NCBI GenBank assembly: GCA_002309375.1
Contig: DBXK01000006.1
Coordinates: 1-14,596 of the forward strand
DNA from: Christensenella sp. UBA1214
GTDB taxonomy: Bacteria; Bacillota; Clostridia; Christensenellales; CAG-138
Direction: 5' to 3'
DNA: 14,596 bases
The notes below the pieces were generated by a model, which saw only the letters and a list, made by a program, of their open reading frames with translations, had not been told where the DNA came from and ran no database searches. Shown in pieces: positions 12,617 through 14,596 of this stretch; the stretch's first letter is position 1, and each line of letters opens with the position of its first letter. A program made the translations under genes and the position numbers.

Positions 12617-13302
12617 TTCCACATCCCCGACCTTTCGATCGCCGCGAACTCCTCCTCGCCGATCGGCACAAAGCGCACGCTGTCCCCCGCTTCGAGCAGG
12701 GCGCGGCGCGTTTTTTCATCGAACAGGCGCAGGGGCGTTCTTCCGATAATATTCCAGCCCCCGGGTGAGGGCTCCGGATAGACGCCGGTCTGCATCCCCG
12801 CGATGCCGACGCTTCCGCCCTCTACGCGGGTGCGCGGCACCCTTTGGCGCGGGCAGGCGATGGCCGGATCGAGCCCGCCGAGATACGGGAAGCCCGGCAT
12901 GAAGCCGAGCATATAGACGCGGTAGTCCGGCGCGGAATGCCGCCTTACGACCTCCTCCGGCGAAAGCTTCGCATATTGCGCGGCGGCGTTGAGATCCGGC
13001 CCGAATTTTCCGCCGTAGCAGACGGGGATGCGCACGAGCCGCCCCGCCGTTTCCGCTTCGGAGGCAAAATCGAACCCGCGCAGGAAAAGGCAGAGCTGGC
13101 CGTAGGTGAGCTTCATCGGATCGTATTCGACGGTCAGCGTCCTGTACGCGGGACGGCAGCCGATGACGCCCTCAGGCGCTGCTTCGCGCACGGCGCGGGC
13201 GAGTGCGATCACCTTCGCGTTCGTTTTCTCCGATATTTCGTTTTCGAAAACCGCGTCCACGGCACGGTCGCCGTGAGCTACGAGTTTCAGCCTTGTTTCC
13301 AT
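12613..13302 (-). CDS. pxpB: 5-oxoprolinase subunit PxpB
   Basis: KipI/AHS1-type subunit that works with PxpC and PxpA in converting 5-oxoproline to glutamate. The Bacillus relative KipI was first known as an inhibitor of the sporulation kinase KinA. 229 aa, typical. Conserved blocks are GFMPGFPYLGGLD (133-145), PRTRVEGGSVGIAGMQTGVY (156-175) and SPGGWNIIGRTPL (179-191). ATG 13302 has AAAGGA about 5 nt upstream, in bases that overlap the pxpA stop region; only 7 nt separate the genes. The stop overlaps pxpC by 4 nt. Confidence 0.95.
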   Translation of the reverse strand: METRLKLVAHGDRAVDAVFENEISEKTNAKVIALARAVREAAPEGVIGCRPAYRTLTVEYDPMKLTYGQLCLFLRGFDFASEAETAGRLVRIPVCYGGKFGPDLNAAAQYAKLSPEEVVRRHSAPDYRVYMLGFMPGFPYLGGLDPAIACPRQRVPRTRVEGGSVGIAGMQTGVYPEPSPGGWNIIGRTPLRLFDEKTRRALLEAGDSVRFVPIGEEEFAAIERSGMWK

Positions 13303-13309
13303 TTTTCCT

Positions 13310-14077
13310 TTATTTATCGCAAAAAGCGCGGATCGTCACGCCGGATGTCGTCAGCGCGGCGCGGATCGCTTTGGCAAGCCCGACTGCCCGCGGATTGTCC
13401 CCGTGCAGGCAGATCGAATCGAAGCGCACGTTGATCTCCCTTCCCGTCGAAGCGATCACCCTCCCCTCCGAAACGGCTTTCACGACGCGCGCCGGGACCT
13501 CGCTTTCATCCGTGATCACAGCGCCGTTTTCGCTCCTCGGAACGAGGCTGCCGTCCTCCCGATAGGCGCGGTCGGCAAAGAATTCGCGCGCGGCGGCAAG
13601 TCCGAGCTTTTCCGCGGAAGCCGCCATCGCGCTTCCTTCGGGGCAGAGCAAAACGAGCTTCGGATCGTAGAGCCGGACCGCCTCCGCAACGGCGAGCGCG
13701 AGCTTTTCATCCTTTGCCGCGGCGTTATAAAGCGCCCCGTGGGGCTTCACATACCGGACGCGGACGCCTTCCGCGCGGCAGAGGCCGTCCAGCGCGCCGA
13801 TCTGGTACAGCAGCTCGTCCGTGATTTCGCTTGGAGAAAGCACCATCTGCCGCCGCCCGAAGCCGGCAAGATCCGGATAGCCCGGATGTGCGCCGATCAC
13901 TGTGCCGTTTTTCGCCGCAAGCGCCGCCGCCCGACGGATCACGGAGGGATCGCCACCGTGCCGCCCGCAGGCGATATTCGCGGATGAAACGAGCGGGATC
14001 AGTTCCGCATCCGCGCCGTAGGAATAAACGCCGAAGCCCTCGCCGAGATCCGCGTTGAGGTCGATCGTCTTTGCCAT
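13310..14077 (-). CDS. pxpA: 5-oxoprolinase subunit PxpA (LamB/YcsF family)
   Basis: Third component of the prokaryotic 5-oxoprolinase, a deacetylase-like (beta/alpha)7 barrel. 255 aa, the standard size. Motifs: DLNADLGEG (6-14), NIACGRHGGDP (34-44; family norm NIACGFHAGDP, so Phe to Arg and Ala to Gly), GAHPGYPDLAGFGRR (62-76), KPHGALYN (111-118) and CLHGD (223-227). ATG 14077 is chosen because GGAGG lies 5 nt upstream and the family N-terminus begins here; an upstream in-frame GTG/ATG extension to 14143 would overlap the promoter. It is the first gene of pxpABC. Confidence 0.95.
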   Translation of the reverse strand: MAKTIDLNADLGEGFGVYSYGADAELIPLVSSANIACGRHGGDPSVIRRAAALAAKNGTVIGAHPGYPDLAGFGRRQMVLSPSEITDELLYQIGALDGLCRAEGVRVRYVKPHGALYNAAAKDEKLALAVAEAVRLYDPKLVLLCPEGSAMAASAEKLGLAAAREFFADRAYREDGSLVPRSENGAVITDESEVPARVVKAVSEGRVIASTGREINVRFDSICLHGDNPRAVGLAKAIRAALTTSGVTIRAFCDK

Positions 14078-14133
14078 AGCCGCCTCCTTTTCCGCCGTTC
14101 TGCCGTCGGCGGAAGCCTTCTTTCCATATCCCG

Positions 14134-14162
14134 ATTGTACCATGCGGCAGGGGAAAAATCAA
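14134..14162 (-). promoter_or_regulatory. pxpABC promoter (TTGATT - 17 - TACAAT)
   Basis: On the minus strand -35 TTGATT (14157-14162) and -10 TACAAT (14134-14139) with 17-bp spacing. A start near 14127 gives a leader of about 50 nt before the GGAGG site of pxpA. Confidence 0.7.
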
Positions 14163-14231
14163 CCGCGGAGAACGGCGCCGCACCGCCCGCAAGGCGCAAA
14201 TAAAGTTTTTCGAAAAAACCGAAAAAAGCGC

Positions 14232-14260
14232 TTGACAAGTTCACTCTAATGTGTTAGAGT
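14232..14260 (+). promoter_or_regulatory. Promoter of BlaI-type gene (TTGACA - 17 - TAGAGT)
   Basis: Perfect -35 TTGACA (14232-14237) and a weak -10 TAGAGT (14255-14260) at 17 bp. The -10 is part of operator 1, which explains its poor match to TATAAT. Confidence 0.65.
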
Positions 14261-14261
14261 G
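14242..14261. promoter_or_regulatory. Operator 1 of the BlaI-type repressor
   Basis: CACTCTAA-TGTG-TTAGAGTG is a perfect 8-bp dyad lying between and over the -35/-10 spacer and the -10 box, so a bound dimer would block RNA polymerase. Confidence 0.8.
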
Positions 14262-14270
14262 GTAATGTGC

Positions 14271-14284
14271 TCTAATGCATTAGA
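14271..14284. promoter_or_regulatory. Operator 2 of the BlaI-type repressor
   Basis: TCTAATGCATTAGA is a perfect 14-bp palindrome with the same TCTAAT half-site as operator 1, centred 26 bp further downstream, just past the expected transcription start. Confidence 0.8.
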
Positions 14285-14313
14285 CTAAATTAAGTCGAAA
14301 CGGAGGCCGGACA

Positions 14314-14596
14314 ATGGAAGTTCCGAAGATTTTTGAAAGCGAATACCGGTTCTGCACGATCCTTTGGGAGCATGAACCGATCAAATCGAGCGCGCTCGCG
14401 GCGCTCTGCGGCGAGAAGCTCGGCTGGAAACCGACCACGGCCTATACCGTGATGAAGCGGCTTGCGGAGCGCGGCGTGATCGAAAACCGCGATACGATCG
14501 TCCGCTCCCTCGTGAAGCGCGAGGAGGCGGAGCGGGCGGAGATCGACGAGCTCGTCGAAAAGAAGTTCGGCGGCTCCTTGCCGGCGTTCGTGGCGG
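14314..14596 (+). CDS. BlaI/MecI/CopY-family transcriptional repressor (3' end outside window)
   Basis: Winged-helix dimeric repressor; relatives control beta-lactamase, PBP2a or copper genes and are often inactivated by a BlaR1/MecR1-type membrane protease. 94 codons of about 120-130 are visible. Residues 5-60 give the winged helix (ILWEHEPIKSSALAALCGEK, then TTAYTVMKRLAERGVI as the recognition-helix region). LVKREEAERAEIDELVEKKF starts the dimerisation helices, and GGSLPAFVA is typical near the end of the penicillinase repressor domain. ATG 14314 has GGAGG (14302-14306) 7 nt upstream. Two palindromes at its promoter indicate autoregulation. The target gene, often a BlaR1-like partner, would lie downstream outside the window. 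Confidence 0.9.
   Translation, partial: MEVPKIFESEYRFCTILWEHEPIKSSALAALCGEKLGWKPTTAYTVMKRLAERGVIENRDTIVRSLVKREEAERAEIDELVEKKFGGSLPAFVA

Larger units (their letters stand above)
14078..14313. promoter_or_regulatory. Divergent control region between pxpA and the BlaI-type gene
   Basis: 236 bp with one promoter for each direction and two operators on the BlaI-type side. The middle (about 14163-14230) shows no further motif I can name. The operators are about 80 bp upstream of the pxpA -35, so direct control of pxpABC by this repressor is not implied. Confidence 0.6.

Noticed and set aside
14078..14143. Longer pxpA start upstream of ATG 14077
   Set aside because: The extension overlaps the promoter and is not family-like; GGAGG fits ATG 14077 exactly.

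Overview
The window reads as chromosomal DNA of a GC-rich Bacillota, most likely a Clostridia-type gut anaerobe. This rests on the kind of genes present (MgtE, a bacterial FatA-type acyl-ACP thioesterase, a BlaI/MecI-type repressor), strong GGAGG-type ribosome binding sites with several TTG/GTG starts, and ATTTCAC/hairpin repeats plus a MITE-like element between genes. The lineage is an inference. No phage, IS transposase, CRISPR, tRNA or rRNA gene was seen.

Layout: (1) 1-1274, minus: mgtE, a Mg2+ channel missing its last membrane helix at the window edge. Its leader of about 230 nt carries a promoter inside a long inverted repeat, a 40-codon upstream ORF with a better ribosome binding site than mgtE itself, and a strong hairpin over the end of that ORF. 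(2) 1572-2303, minus: acyl-ACP thioesterase. (3) 2304-2537: AT-rich divergent intergenic region with the recF promoter and two near-consensus DnaA boxes. (4) 2538-8351, plus: recF-gyrB-gyrA, closed by a textbook terminator. (5) 8413-8880: non-coding stretch with an array of hairpins joined by a conserved 7-nt linker, then a 149-bp MITE-like inverted-repeat element, then a terminator reading the other way. (6) 8884-11406, minus: dnaA followed by a cation diffusion facilitator with an Mn-type metal site. (7) 11672-14077, minus: pxpA-pxpB-pxpC, the three-subunit 5-oxoprolinase. (8) 14314-end, plus: BlaI/MecI-family repressor, truncated, behind a promoter overlapped by two palindromic operators.

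This is a rearranged dnaA/gyrase locus. The usual dnaA-dnaN-recF-gyrB-gyrA order is split: recF-gyrB-gyrA points one way, dnaA the other, dnaN is absent, and repeats fill the junction. The DnaA protein also has a changed DNA-recognition motif (RHYSTV where RDHTTV is usual), and no exact TTATNCACA box was noticed in the intergenic regions read for them. GyrA has valine in the usual basic position of the GyrA box. The pxpABC operon recycles 5-oxoproline to glutamate and has its own promoter, divergent from the BlaI-type gene. The most promising undescribed items are the mgtE leader, the linker/hairpin array and the variant DnaA.
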